A stretch of DNA of 64,000 nucleotides from Burkholderiaceae bacterium 26 (GTDB lineage Bacteria > Pseudomonadota > Gammaproteobacteria > Burkholderiales > Burkholderiaceae): contig JYOB01000017.1 of assembly GCA_000955795.1 (NCBI GenBank), positions 186,001-250,000 of the forward strand. Direction: 5' to 3'. Below, in pieces: positions 30,583 to 39,764 of this stretch. Each line of letters starts with the position of its first letter. The stretch's first letter is position 1. The translations under genes were made by a program, and so were the position numbers. The notes beneath the pieces were generated by a model. The model was not told where the DNA came from. It did not search any database and saw only the letters and a program-made list of their open reading frames with translations.

Positions 30583-31797
30583 ATGACTGCTCCCGCTCCC
30601 GCACGATCCCGCATGCCAGGCCCGATTCCAGGCTGGCTCCTCCTGCTTGGCGCGCTCACGGCCATCGGCCCGCTGTCGGTCGACATGTATCTGCCCAGCC
30701 TGCCGACCATCGCGCGCGATCTGAATACGTCGTCGGCCGCGGCGGGGCTCACGCTGACCGTCTTCCTGATCAGCCTGGCGATCGGCCAGCTCATCTACGG
30801 CCCGGCCAGCGATCGGTTTGGCCGCAAGCCGCCGCTCTATATCGGTCTGGCGATGTACGTGGCTGCATCCATTGGCTGCGCATTTGCCAAGGACGCCACG
30901 ATGCTGGCCGTGCTGCGCGGCGTGCAGGGGTTTGGCGGCTGCGCGGGCATGGTCATCGCACGCGCTGCCGTGCGTGATCGCATGGACCCGGCCGGCGCCG
31001 CGCAGGCGTATTCCACGCTGATGCTGGTGATGGGTGTGGCGCCCATCCTAGCGCCGATGATTGGCGGCGCGGTGCTGCAGTTCGCAACGTGGCGGGTCAT
31101 CTTTGCCTTGCTGACGGCGTTTGGCGTGCTGTCGCTGGTGGCGGTGCACTACCTGATGCGCGAGTCGCTGGCGCCCGAGCAAGCGCGCAAGCTGGCAGTC
31201 AGCCACGTGCTGCGCGACTACTGGGAACTCCTGCGCGATCACCATTACGCCGCCTATATGTGGTGCGGCGCGGTGTTCCTGTCGGGCATGTTTGCGTACA
31301 TCACCGTGTCGTCGTTCGTGCTGATCGACGGTTATGGGCTGACGCCCTCGCACTACGCGTGGGTGTTCGGCAGCAACGCGGCTGGGATGATCGCGGCATC
31401 GCGCGTGAACGTGCGGTTGGTGCGCAAGTATTCGCCGGCGCGCGTGTTGCGCCGGGCGCTCTGGGTGCCGGTTATCACCAGCGTGCTGGCTGCCGCCGCC
31501 GCCGCGGCGGGTTATACGCCGCTGCCGCTCGTGCTCGCGGCTTTGTTCTGCTACATCGCATCGATCGGCTGCATCTCGCCCAATACAGGCGCCCTGGCCA
31601 TGGCAGGGCAGGGCGCGCGTGCGGGTACGGGCTCGGCGCTTATGGGCGCCATGCAATTCGGCCTTGGCATGGTGACCGGTACGGTGGTCGCCGCAATCGG
31701 CCAGACTGCGCTGCCGCTGCTGGGCATGATGGCGGTGTGCGCCGTCGCCGCGCTGGTTCTGGGCCTGCGCATCACGCGCGAAGAGCCCAGCGCCTGA
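30583..31797 (+). CDS. Bcr/CflA-family multidrug efflux MFS transporter
   Basis: A 404-residue, 12-helix major facilitator of the DHA1 Bcr/CflA branch. Helix 1 carries GPLSVDMYLPSLPTIA, loop 2-3 has GPASDRFGRKPPL, and helix 5 has the antiporter motif LMLVMGVAPILAPMIGG. Such pumps expel bicyclomycin, sulfonamides or peptides with H+ exchange. ATG 30583 begins MTAPAPARS; the 31 extra codons upstream in frame are not transporter-like. It is followed by a terminator and appears monocistronic. Confidence 0.9.
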   Translation: MTAPAPARSRMPGPIPGWLLLLGALTAIGPLSVDMYLPSLPTIARDLNTSSAAAGLTLTVFLISLAIGQLIYGPASDRFGRKPPLYIGLAMYVAASIGCAFAKDATMLAVLRGVQGFGGCAGMVIARAAVRDRMDPAGAAQAYSTLMLVMGVAPILAPMIGGAVLQFATWRVIFALLTAFGVLSLVAVHYLMRESLAPEQARKLAVSHVLRDYWELLRDHHYAAYMWCGAVFLSGMFAYITVSSFVLIDGYGLTPSHYAWVFGSNAAGMIAASRVNVRLVRKYSPARVLRRALWVPVITSVLAAAAAAAGYTPLPLVLAALFCYIASIGCISPNTGALAMAGQGARAGTGSALMGAMQFGLGMVTGTVVAAIGQTALPLLGMMAVCAVAALVLGLRITREEPSA

Positions 31798-31822
31798 TTC
31801 CCGCGCTTTCCTCTGTTTCTCT

Positions 31823-31856
31823 ACGCCTCTTGTTCTAGAGGCGTCTTCCTCTTTTC
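31823..31856 (+). terminator. Rho-independent terminator after the Bcr/CflA gene
   Basis: An 8-bp perfect stem ACGCCTCT/AGAGGCGT with a six-base loop is followed by the pyrimidine-rich CTTCCTCTTTT. It lies 26 bp past the stop codon. The T-run is interrupted, so efficiency is uncertain. Confidence 0.65.
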
Positions 31857-32075
31857 ATATGACTCGGGCATAACATGCCCGTCACGCTGACCGTGTCCGG
31901 CACCTATGATGAGTGCAGCCGGACCGCGTTCAGCCGCGACTTGGCCCTGAGTGACTAAGGGTTACTTCTTATACAGAATTTATCGACAATTTATTAACGT
32001 ATCGTTTTCGTTTTCAATCGCGCATCGTTTTGCCGGGATCTCCCCGTCAACGGCGCACACGAGACGGGGGTCAAG
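31857..32075 (+). promoter_or_regulatory. Probable promoter region of the 5-oxoprolinase operon
   Basis: The spacer between the terminator and pxpB ends in a strikingly AT-rich stretch (about 31960-32025) in otherwise GC-rich DNA, the likely promoter/operator. A short hairpin GGGCAT-aa-CATGCCC-like sequence lies near 31866-31880. I cannot assign -35/-10 hexamers with confidence, and no riboswitch class is recognisable. Confidence 0.35.
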
Positions 32076-32723
32076 TTGCAGTGCACGATTCACCGGCTGG
32101 GAGAACTGGCGCTGTTGTGCGAAGTGCCGCCACCGGCCACCCTGACTTGCCAGCAGCGCATCTGGGCGATGGCTTCGCGTGCGTCCAACTGGGCGGGCGT
32201 GGTCGACGTGGTGCCCGGCATGAATAACCTCACGCTCGTGTTCGGCCCCATGGCCGATGCGCAGCGATTGACCACCCAACTGCGCGAAGCCTGGGAAGAA
32301 AGCCAGGCGCTGGTGACCGACGGCAAACTCGTCGACATCGAGGTCGCGTATGGCGGCGACGAAGGTCCCGATCTGCGCGAAGTCGCCAAGCACACCGGCC
32401 TGAGCACGGCCGAAGTCGTGCGTCGCCACACCGCGCCCGAATACATCGTTTATTTCCTGGGCTTCCAGCCAGGCTTTGCCTACATGGGCGGGCTCGACAA
32501 GTCGCTCGCCACGCCGCGCCGCGCGGAGCCGCGCATGGCCGTGCCGGCCGGCTCGGTGGGCATCGGCGGTGAGCAGACGGGCATCTACCCGGCCGCGTCC
32601 CCCGGTGGCTGGCAATTGCTTGGCCGCACAGACGCGGCGCTCTTCATGCCGCAGCGCAATCCCCCCACGCTGCTCTCGCCTGGAGACCGCATCCGATTTG
32701 TTGCCTCGAAGGTGCGCGCATGA
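32076..32723 (+). CDS. pxpB: 5-oxoprolinase subunit PxpB
   Basis: A 215-residue PxpB (YbgJ/KipI) protein. Family blocks are PEYIVYFLGFQPGFAYMGGLD, TPRRAEPRMAVPAGSVGIGGEQTGIYP-like motifs (split here by my reading of the frame at residues 145-175) and GGWQLLGRT. With PxpA and PxpC it forms the ATP-dependent enzyme that opens 5-oxo-L-proline to glutamate. The start is TTG 32076 after GGGGG; no ATG is available before the conserved region. Its stop overlaps pxpC as ATGA. Confidence 0.92.
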   Translation: MQCTIHRLGELALLCEVPPPATLTCQQRIWAMASRASNWAGVVDVVPGMNNLTLVFGPMADAQRLTTQLREAWEESQALVTDGKLVDIEVAYGGDEGPDLREVAKHTGLSTAEVVRRHTAPEYIVYFLGFQPGFAYMGGLDKSLATPRRAEPRMAVPAGSVGIGGEQTGIYPAASPGGWQLLGRTDAALFMPQRNPPTLLSPGDRIRFVASKVRA

Positions 32724-33769
32724 CTTCGAAACCCCAACCCATGATCGAGATCGTGCGGGCCGGCGTGCTGGCCACCGTGCAAGACCTGGGCCGCACCGGC
32801 TATCGTCGCTTTGGCGTTTGCACGTCGGGCGCGCTCGATCCGCTGTCGCTGTATGTGGGCAACCGCCTGGTCGGTAACCGCAGTGATGCGGCGGGCATCG
32901 AATTCACGCTGGGCAACGCCACGCTGCGCTTCCACGCCAATGGCCTGATCGCGCTGACGGGCGCGGATTGCCGCGCCACGCTTGACGGCGCACCGGTGCA
33001 TGCATGGCGCGCCATCCCCGTGCAGCGCGGTCAGACGCTGACCTTGCGTGTGGCGCAGGGCGGTGTGCGTGCGTATCTTTGCGTGGCCGGCGGCATCGAT
33101 GTGCCCGAGATGATGGGATCGCGCAGCACCGATCTGAAAGCCGGCTTCGGAGGCCTCGAAGGGCGCCCGCTGAAGGACGGCGACAGGTTGCCGGTGTTGC
33201 CTGCAGACACGACGTACGCCCCCGACATCAGCGGCGATACCGTTGCCGTGAAGGCCGCTCGCTGGACATTCGACCGTGCGCAAAAGGACACGCCCGTCAT
33301 GCGTGTGTTGCCAGGTCCCGAATACGACGATTTCGTTGCCGATGCGCAAGCCGCGTTCTGGGAATCCGACTGGACGCTCACGCCCAACAGCAACCGCATG
33401 GGCTTTCGCCTGCAAGGGCCGGAACTCAAGCGCAAGAAGCAGCGCAGCGGCGATCTGCTCTCGCACGGCGTGGTGCCGGGCGTGATCCAGGTACCGCCGT
33501 CGGGCCAGCCCATTGTGCTGATGGCCGATGCGCAAACCACGGGCGGCTATCCGAAGATCGGTTCCGTCATCCTGGCCGACCAATGGCGCCTGGCGCAGAT
33601 TCCACTCGGCACGCGCGTGCGCTTCGAGCGCGTGACGCTGGAGCAGGCCGAAGCCGCCCGCGCCGACGTGGCACGGTATCTGCAGCAAATTGAAACCGCG
33701 CTGGATTGGCAGCGCCAGGGCATTCTGTCGAGCGCGCACCGCACCGCCAAGACGCGACTGAACGCCTGA
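32720..33769 (+). CDS. pxpC: 5-oxoprolinase subunit PxpC
   Basis: A 349-residue PxpC (YbgK/KipA, carboxyltransferase-like AHS2 domain) protein. Typical motifs are the N-terminal [18 protein letters not shown] with [21 protein letters not shown], and [14 protein letters not shown] followed by [18 protein letters not shown]. It works with PxpB and PxpA in cytoplasmic 5-oxoproline hydrolysis. It is coupled to pxpB by ATGA and followed 19 bp later by pxpA. Confidence 0.93.
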   Translation: MTSKPQPMIEIVRAGVLATVQDLGRTGYRRFGVCTSGALDPLSLYVGNRLVGNRSDAAGIEFTLGNATLRFHANGLIALTGADCRATLDGAPVHAWRAIPVQRGQTLTLRVAQGGVRAYLCVAGGIDVPEMMGSRSTDLKAGFGGLEGRPLKDGDRLPVLPADTTYAPDISGDTVAVKAARWTFDRAQKDTPVMRVLPGPEYDDFVADAQAAFWESDWTLTPNSNRMGFRLQGPELKRKKQRSGDLLSHGVVPGVIQVPPSGQPIVLMADAQTTGGYPKIGSVILADQWRLAQIPLGTRVRFERVTLEQAEAARADVARYLQQIETALDWQRQGILSSAHRTAKTRLNA

Positions 33770-33788
33770 TGCACCGGAAGACAACACC

Positions 33789-34532
33789 ATGACTGCAATT
33801 GATCTGAACGCCGACCTTGGCGAAGGCTGCGATACCGACGAGGCGCTCCTCACGCTCGTGAGTTCCGCCAACATCGCCTGCGGCTGGCATGCCGGCGACG
33901 TCAACACGATGCGCCAGACCGTCGGTTGGGCGCTGCGCCAGGGCGTGTCGATCGGCGCGCATCCGAGCTTTCCTGATCGCGAAAACTTCGGCCGCACCGA
34001 GATGCATCTGCCGCCCGATGAAATCTACGCGGGCGTTCTGTTCCAGATTGGCGGGTTGTCTGCCATCGTGCGCGCGCAGGGCGGCAAGCTGGCCCACGTG
34101 AAAGCGCACGGCGCGCTGTACAACCAGGCCTCGCGTGACCGGCCCCTGGCCGTCGCCATCGTGCGCGCGATCCGTGATTTCGATCCGTCGCTGGTGGTAT
34201 TCGGCCTGGCGGGCAGCGAACTGGTCAAGGCAGCGCGCGAACTTGGCCTGGAGGCCAAGGAAGAGGTGTTTGCCGATCGCGGGTACAACGCTGACGGCTC
34301 ACTCGTCAAACGCGGCACGCCGGGTGCCCTGATTGACAGCGAAGATGCCGCGCTGGACCAGACGCTGACGATGGTGCGCGAGCAGCGCGTAAAGGCTATC
34401 GACGGCACGTGGGTTCCGATCCGCGCGGAAACGGTTTGTCTGCACGGCGACGGCGCGCATGCGCTGGCGTTCGCGCGACGCATTCGGGAACGGCTTGGCA
34501 GCGAGGGTATCGCTGTTCGCGCCGGCGCCTGA
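33789..34532 (+). CDS. pxpA: 5-oxoprolinase subunit PxpA (LamB/YcsF family)
   Basis: A 247-residue LamB/YcsF protein. It begins [20 protein letters not shown] and has the [13 protein letters not shown] motif near residue 26, then [12 protein letters not shown] and [17 protein letters not shown]. These acidic/histidine motifs are the family signature. It completes the PxpABC 5-oxoprolinase. A terminator follows directly, so pxpB-pxpC-pxpA form one unit and the DUF969 gene starts a new one or depends on read-through. Confidence 0.95.
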   Translation: MTAIDLNADLGEGCDTDEALLTLVSSANIACGWHAGDVNTMRQTVGWALRQGVSIGAHPSFPDRENFGRTEMHLPPDEIYAGVLFQIGGLSAIVRAQGGKLAHVKAHGALYNQASRDRPLAVAIVRAIRDFDPSLVVFGLAGSELVKAARELGLEAKEEVFADRGYNADGSLVKRGTPGALIDSEDAALDQTLTMVREQRVKAIDGTWVPIRAETVCLHGDGAHALAFARRIRERLGSEGIAVRAGA

Positions 34533-34537
34533 GCCAC

Positions 34538-34566
34538 GGCCCCGTTCTTCCAGCGGGGCTTTTTAT
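34538..34566 (+). terminator. Terminator after pxpA
   Basis: A six-bp GC stem (GCCCCG / CGGGGC) with a nine-base loop is followed by TTTTTATT. It starts six bases after the pxpA stop and ends about 20 bp before the DUF969 start codon. Confidence 0.7.
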
Positions 34567-34587
34567 TAACTTGGGGGGAAGCACCAC

Positions 34588-35313
34588 ATGGGTACGGCAG
34601 TGAATCTATGGCCGCTGATCGGGGTGGCCGTCATCATCGCGGGGTTCATCCTGCGATTCAATCCGATGCTGGTGGTGGCCGTGGCCGCCATCGCTACCGG
34701 CTTTGCGGCATCGATGTCCATCGACCAAATCCTGACGGCGATCGGGACGGGCATCATCAAGACGCGGACGTTGCCGCTGATCATCCTGCTGCCGCTCGCG
34801 GTGGTGGGTTTGCTCGAGCGTCACGGCTTGCGTGAGCACGCGCAGAACTGGATCTCGCGCATTCAATCGGCCACGGTGGGCCGTCTGCTGATCGTCTACC
34901 TCGCCGTGCGCGAGCTGACGGCGGCAGCGGGCTTGACGAGCCTCGGCGGGCATCCGCAGATGGTGCGTCCGCTGCTGGCCCCAATGGCCGAAGGTGCCGC
35001 CGAAAACCGCTTCGGCAAGCTGCCGGCGCCGGTGCGCGAACGCCTGCTGGCCTTCTGCGCCGCCACCGACAACGTCGGCCTGTTCTTCGGCGAAGACATC
35101 TTCGTGGCCTTCGGCGCCATCGCGCTGATGCACACGTTCCTGCTCGGCTCGGGCATCGACGTGGAACCGCTGCACATCGCGGTGTGGGGCATCCCGACTG
35201 CGGTCTGCGCGTTCCTGATCCACTCGGTGCGCCTCAAGCGCCTGGACGGCTGGCTTGCCCGTGAGATGGGTGCCGCCGCTAACACCAACGCGGCCGCGGC
35301 CAAGCAGGGGTAA
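34588..35313 (+). CDS. DUF969-family membrane protein (putative 5-oxoproline transport subunit)
   Basis: A 241-residue protein with about five to six hydrophobic segments, beginning WPLIGVAVIIAGFILRFNPML and including TLPLIILLPLAVVGLLERHG and AAGLTSLGGHPQMVRPLLAPMAEG, typical of DUF969. DUF969 and DUF979 genes occur together, often beside pxpABC, and a role in 5-oxoproline uptake has been proposed for the pair. A G-rich site precedes ATG 34588, and the stop lies 3 bp before the DUF979 start. Confidence 0.88.
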   Translation: MGTAVNLWPLIGVAVIIAGFILRFNPMLVVAVAAIATGFAASMSIDQILTAIGTGIIKTRTLPLIILLPLAVVGLLERHGLREHAQNWISRIQSATVGRLLIVYLAVRELTAAAGLTSLGGHPQMVRPLLAPMAEGAAENRFGKLPAPVRERLLAFCAATDNVGLFFGEDIFVAFGAIALMHTFLLGSGIDVEPLHIAVWGIPTAVCAFLIHSVRLKRLDGWLAREMGAAANTNAAAAKQG

Positions 35314-35316
35314 GCC

Positions 35317-36273
35317 ATGATTCTGTCGATCAACTATCTGTACTGGCTGGCCGGGATCATCCTGACGATCACCGCGCTGATGACCTTTGCCGACAAGAAC
35401 CACCCGCGTCGCTGGACCACGGGCCTGTTCTGGGCGATCTTCGCCGTCATCTTTCTCGTTGGCGACAAGATCCCGCCGATCGCGGTGGGCGTCGGCGCCG
35501 TGTTGATGGCACTGCTGGCCGGCACAGGCGGCGTGACACTGGGCAAGCATGGCGAACTGCCGGCAGAAGAGCGCCGTGCATCCGCCAAACGCTTGGGCAA
35601 CCGCCTGTTCATTCCGGCGCTGACCATTCCGCTGGTCACCGTCATCGGCAGCGTGTTCCTGAAGGACATCAAGATCGGTGGCGATTTGCTGCTGGATCCG
35701 AAGAACCAGACCTTCGTATCGCTGGGCCTGGGCTGCATCATCTCGCTCGGGCTGGCGTGCTGGTTGACGCGCGACACGCCGGTGCAAGCCATGCGTGAAT
35801 CGCGTCGGCTGACGGAGTCGCTCGGCTGGGCGCTGGTGCTGCCGCAGATGCTGGCCATGCTGGGTCTCGTCTTTGCCGATGCCGGCGTGGGCAAGGCTGT
35901 CGCGCACCTGACCACCGCCTACATCAACATGGACTATCGCCTCGTTGCGGTCGTTGTCTATTGCGTGGGCATGGCGCTGTTCACCGTCATCATGGGCAAC
36001 GGCTTTGCTGCCTTCCCGGTCATGACGGGCGGCGTGGGGGTGCCGATCCTGGTGGGCGTGTTCCATGGCAACCCGGCGGTGATGGCGGCCGTCGGCATGT
36101 TCTCGGGCTACTGCGGCACGTTGATGACCCCGATGGCGGCCAACTTCAATATCGTGCCGGCTGCGCTGCTGGAGTTGTCCGATAAGAACGCTGTGATCAA
36201 AGCGCAAGTCCCGACCGCGCTGCTGTTGCTTACAGCCAATATCCTGCTCTTGTACTTCCTGATGCTCCACTAA
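35317..36273 (+). CDS. DUF979-family membrane protein (putative 5-oxoproline transport subunit)
   Basis: A 318-residue integral membrane protein with about nine hydrophobic stretches, DUF979 family. Recognisable blocks are LTITALMTFADKNHPRRW, ITLG-like TLGKHGELP and the conserved loop GMFSGYCGTLMTPMAANFNIVPA near the C terminus. It is cotranscribed with DUF969 (3-bp gap) and probably forms one transporter with it, by gene neighbourhood. No ATPase or energising subunit is linked. Confidence 0.88.
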   Translation: MILSINYLYWLAGIILTITALMTFADKNHPRRWTTGLFWAIFAVIFLVGDKIPPIAVGVGAVLMALLAGTGGVTLGKHGELPAEERRASAKRLGNRLFIPALTIPLVTVIGSVFLKDIKIGGDLLLDPKNQTFVSLGLGCIISLGLACWLTRDTPVQAMRESRRLTESLGWALVLPQMLAMLGLVFADAGVGKAVAHLTTAYINMDYRLVAVVVYCVGMALFTVIMGNGFAAFPVMTGGVGVPILVGVFHGNPAVMAAVGMFSGYCGTLMTPMAANFNIVPAALLELSDKNAVIKAQVPTALLLLTANILLLYFLMLH

Positions 36274-36412
36274 TCGTGTTTAATGCGTCGCGTGCGGTGT
36301 GCGTCACGCGGGCGGTTCTTCGCCCGCCGACGCCACCAAGCGCGATCGCTGCCCGCGAGACAAGGGCATGCGGTCGTAGACCTCGCATCGTGCTCTTTCT
36401 CCGGGGGGATTC

Positions 36413-37438
36413 ATGAGCAGCCAGATGACGAGCGGCCGTTCCATGTCGGGACGCCGCTTTCTTTGTGTTCTTGCAGTTAGCGCCCTGTCGCTGATTTCCG
36501 CCGCGCAAGCCAGCGCGGAAACGCTCCGAGTGGCCACGCCGTATCCGGCCCTCAATTTCCATACGCAAAACTTGCAGGCCTTCGCCAGCGCCGTCAGCAG
36601 CGCCACCAACGGCGGGCTCAAGCTTGACGTCTATCCGAACGGCACGCTGCTCAAGCCGGCCGCCATCTTTGATGGCGTCAAGGACGGCAAGGCTGAGGCG
36701 GGCGAGGTGATGCTTTCGACGCTGGCCCAGCGCGATCCGCTCTTCGGCGTGGATTCGATTCCCTTCGTGGTGTCGGGCTACAACGATGCGCGCCTGCTGT
36801 GGGATGCCTCGCGCCGCCATATCGAAGCGCTGATGAAGGCCAACGGATTGCGCCTGCTGTACGCCGTGCCCTGGCCGCCGCAGAACCTGTATTCCGAAAC
36901 ACCGATCGCCCGTTTGTCCGACCTGAAGGGACATCGTTTGCGCACCTATAACGCGGCGCAAAAACGCATTGCCGAGCTGTACGGTGCGCAGGCCGTGCAG
37001 GTGGAAGCCGCCGATCTGACCGCCGCGATTGCCGGCGGCCGGATCGACACCATGGTCACCTCGCCGTCCACCGGTCTGGAGACGAAGGCGGGGCAGCGCA
37101 TGACCTATTACTACAAGGTCAATGCATGGATCCCGAAGAACGCTGTGTTCGTGAATGAGGCGCGCTTCGCCAAGCTCCCGCCGGCAATGCAGCAGACCGT
37201 GCTCAAGCTCGCCAAGGATTACGAGGCGCGCGGCTGGGATTCGAGCCGCCAGACCTATGAGCGCGACGAAGCCGAGCTCGCCAAGACTGGCGTGCGCGTG
37301 CTCAATCCGGACGTGACGCTGCAGGGCGATATGCGCCGCCTGGGCGAGCGTCTGACGCGCGAATGGCTGCACACCGCGGGCACGGAAGAAGTCGACATCC
37401 TGTTGAACTTCGAGAACAAGCGCAGCAAGGCAAACTGA
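36413..37438 (+). CDS. TRAP-type (DctP-like) periplasmic solute-binding protein, solo
   Basis: A 341-residue secreted protein: a twin-Arg-free signal peptide to about residue 35 (CVLAVSALSLISAAQASA), then a DctP-like fold with LRVATPYPALNFHT, the domain hinge LKGHRLRTYNAAQKR and IDTMVTSPSTGLETKAG. The arginine of KGHRLR is where DctP proteins contact the ligand carboxylate. No TRAP membrane subunits (DctQ/DctM) are next to it, so it must use a distant partner or the adjoining DUF969/979 pair. Context suggests an organic acid such as 5-oxoproline. Confidence 0.82.
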   Translation: MSSQMTSGRSMSGRRFLCVLAVSALSLISAAQASAETLRVATPYPALNFHTQNLQAFASAVSSATNGGLKLDVYPNGTLLKPAAIFDGVKDGKAEAGEVMLSTLAQRDPLFGVDSIPFVVSGYNDARLLWDASRRHIEALMKANGLRLLYAVPWPPQNLYSETPIARLSDLKGHRLRTYNAAQKRIAELYGAQAVQVEAADLTAAIAGGRIDTMVTSPSTGLETKAGQRMTYYYKVNAWIPKNAVFVNEARFAKLPPAMQQTVLKLAKDYEARGWDSSRQTYERDEAELAKTGVRVLNPDVTLQGDMRRLGERLTREWLHTAGTEEVDILLNFENKRSKAN

Positions 37439-37516
37439 CGCCGCAACGCGCTTGGGCATGATGTTCGACGGACGTTTATCATCGTTTTAGTCTTACGCTG
37501 CACGCAGGAGAACGTC

Positions 37517-38164
37517 ATGCCTACCGTCCTCGTCACCGGTTTCGATCCGTTCGAGAACGAACCCCTCAATCCGTCGTGGGAAGCGGTGCGCACCCTCGAT
37601 GGCCAAGGAATTGCCGGCGCCGAGATCGTCGCACGCCAGTTGCCGACCATCTTTGGTGAATCCAACAAAGTGCTCGGCAAGTTGCTGCAGACGTTGAAGC
37701 CGGATGTGGTGATCGCCGTGGGGCAGGCCGGCGGCCGCGCCGAGATGGCCATCGAGCGCATCGCCATCAACGTCGACGACGCACGCATTGCCGACAACGC
37801 CGGTAAGCAACCCATCGATATCGCTATCGCAAGCGACGGGCCGGCCGCGTATTTTTCAACGTTGCCGATCAAGGCCATCGTGCGCGAACTGCGTGCGGGC
37901 GGCGTTCCTGCGTCGGTGTCGCAGACGGCGGGCACCTTTGTCTGCAACCACGTCTTCTACGGGCTGATGCATGCCATCGCCCGTCACAAACTGCCAACGC
38001 GCGGCGGCTTCATCCACATTCCGTATCTGCCGTCGCAGGCAGCCAAGCATCCGGGGCAACCGAGCATGGCGCACGACACCATCGTCACCGGCCTGCGCAT
38101 TGCCATCGAGACAACGCTGCGCACGTTGCACGACGTACGCGAAACGGGCGGCCAGTTGCACTGA
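37517..38164 (+). CDS. pcp: Pyrrolidone-carboxylate peptidase
   Basis: A 215-residue pyroglutamyl peptidase I with the full catalytic triad: Glu80 in MAIERIAIN, Cys143 in TAGTFVCNHV and His167 in GFIHIPYLP. It removes N-terminal pyroglutamate from peptides, releasing 5-oxoproline, which the neighbouring PxpABC can open to glutamate. CAGGAGA precedes ATG 37517. Length and motifs are standard. Confidence 0.95.
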   Translation: MPTVLVTGFDPFENEPLNPSWEAVRTLDGQGIAGAEIVARQLPTIFGESNKVLGKLLQTLKPDVVIAVGQAGGRAEMAIERIAINVDDARIADNAGKQPIDIAIASDGPAAYFSTLPIKAIVRELRAGGVPASVSQTAGTFVCNHVFYGLMHAIARHKLPTRGGFIHIPYLPSQAAKHPGQPSMAHDTIVTGLRIAIETTLRTLHDVRETGGQLH

Positions 38165-38192
38165 GCCAACGCGGCGGCGCAGCGCGCGCTGG

Positions 38193-38906
38193 TCAGTCCG
38201 TGAAGCGCGTATGCCGTTGCAGTTCGATGCGCACCGGCGTGCCTGGGGCCGCATAGCCTGAGGCGATTGGCGCCATGTCAATCGGTGCCGGTTCGAATTC
38301 GATGAACGCAGATTCATCGTCGTGCAGTGCGCCTGGTTGTTCCGACTCGTACGTCGGTGCTGGCTCGACGACCCGCACAAGCATGCGCGTCCGGATCGAT
38401 TTCACCGGCAATTGCGTCACCGCCGGCGATGCAGCAGCGATGACTGGCGCGGCAACTTCTGCATGGTTAAACGCTATGTCGGGAGCCTGCGCGGCTGCCG
38501 TTGCGGCTTCGGATTCGTCGGGCTCTTGGATTTCCACTGACGCGACAGGTTCGGCAGGAAGGTTCTCGAGCGGAACGCCCGATGCGGTCGGCTGGGCGAT
38601 GGTGGCCACGGCAGTCTGATCCGGCTCTGCGGCCAGTTGCCGGTGCTGCCCGGTCTGCCAGCCCAGCAGCGCGGCGGCCAATGTGCAGGCTGTGCCAATT
38701 GACAGCGCGGTCATGCGTTGGCGCCATTGCCCGCGGGTGGCCGTGCCGGCTTCACCGCAGGTTTTGGCGGCAAGATCGGTGGACGCACGTACCTGTGTAT
38801 CGACGATGGCCGGCGCCTCGTCGAGCGGTGGCCCGAAAGGCGGCGGCATACGCACCAGACCCGGTAGGCGCAGGTGTCCGTCGATGATGAAGTTGGGGGA
38901 TTCCAA
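38193..38906 (-). CDS. Hypothetical single-pass membrane protein with acidic/Ala-Pro-rich periplasmic part
   Basis: No family recognised. Read from TTG 38906 (GGAGA upstream) it gives 237 residues; ATG 38849 or an upstream start near 38960 are alternatives. Residues about 66-83 (TALSIGTACTLAAALLGW) form one membrane segment. The N-terminal side is Pro-rich (MPPPFGPPLDEAP) and would be cytoplasmic. The C-terminal side is Ala/Glu/Pro-rich and ends in a basic patch (RIELQRHTRFTD). Composition is coding-like but low complexity. It converges on pcp with 28 bp between stops. Confidence 0.55.
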   Translation of the reverse strand: MESPNFIIDGHLRLPGLVRMPPPFGPPLDEAPAIVDTQVRASTDLAAKTCGEAGTATRGQWRQRMTALSIGTACTLAAALLGWQTGQHRQLAAEPDQTAVATIAQPTASGVPLENLPAEPVASVEIQEPDESEAATAAAQAPDIAFNHAEVAAPVIAAASPAVTQLPVKSIRTRMLVRVVEPAPTYESEQPGALHDDESAFIEFEPAPIDMAPIASGYAAPGTPVRIELQRHTRFTD

Positions 38907-39096
38907 AATCCGTCTCCGCTGATGGCCGCAGCGGACGTCAAAGCAAAGCCGGCTGCGCAAGCAGGCGCCATGCTAAGCGGTGGATGGACGGTGGTCGATC
39001 AGATTGCTCTTAAGTCGATGCGGGCTGCATCGAAGGCGGGGAGGTCGCTGGCCTGCCGCTTCTGCTCCAGGCCAGGAAGGTGAATGCCGAAGGCCG

Positions 39097-39729
39097 TTAC
39101 GGTGCAGGCGACCAGTGCGGATCGTTGAGCTGCTTTTCCAGCAGGCGGATCTGCTGCTGCAGTGATTCGACCTGGGTCTGGTACGCGCGGCGCTCGATGT
39201 CCAGGGCTTTGGTCTCTTGGCGCATGGTCTGCTGCTCGGTCAGCATCTTCTGGCGCTGCACCTGCATGATGCGCACTTCCTGGCTGAGCGATGCGGCACG
39301 CTGCTGAGCTGCCTGGGCTTCGCGCTCCAGTTGCGCCTTCTGGCCAGCCGTGACGGCGCGGCGCAGATCATCTTCGGCCCACGTCCGGGTCTGGCTGGCC
39401 AGCGTGTCGTATGCACCTTCGGCCGGGGCGACCGACGCAAACTTGTACACACGCCACAGTTCCTTGCGATACGACAGGGCAACGTAGGCCGTGGTGTCTT
39501 CGTTGACGAGCAGCAGGCTGGTGCCGTAGTCGCCGTTGTAGGTCGTGCGCAGTTCGGTCAAGCGCTTCTGCGCAAGCAACTGCTGTAGTTCAGCAACGGT
39601 GCCGCCCGACGCTGCCGTGGACACTGCCGGCGCTTGTGGCGCGCTGGCTTGCGCGTGGACGAAGCCGGCGCCTGCAACCGAGGCTGCGGCAACGAACGTG
39701 AGGACGGTTCGGCGGAGTACGAGGGACAT
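39097..39729 (-). CDS. DUF2968-family secreted coiled-coil protein
   Basis: A 210-residue protein with a signal peptide (cleavage near VHAQA, residue 27), then a DUF2968 domain starting at TVAELQQLLAQKRLTELRTTYNGDYG. Residues from about 115 on form a long Gln/Arg/Glu-rich coiled coil (repeated leucine heptads, QQQIRLLEKQL at the end). DUF2968 is common in Burkholderiales and of unknown function. ATG 39729 has an MSLVLRRTV start typical of a Sec signal. Confidence 0.85.
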   Translation of the reverse strand: MSLVLRRTVLTFVAAASVAGAGFVHAQASAPQAPAVSTAASGGTVAELQQLLAQKRLTELRTTYNGDYGTSLLLVNEDTTAYVALSYRKELWRVYKFASVAPAEGAYDTLASQTRTWAEDDLRRAVTAGQKAQLEREAQAAQQRAASLSQEVRIMQVQRQKMLTEQQTMRQETKALDIERRAYQTQVESLQQQIRLLEKQLNDPHWSPAP

Positions 39730-39764
39730 CGCAAAGTTCAGAAATCGGAGGCGACGCGACTATA

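Noticed and set aside
34606-36270. 554-codon minus-strand frame opposite DUF969/DUF979
   Set aside because: Very His/Gln/Arg-rich shadow; both plus-strand genes have clear membrane segments and family motifs.
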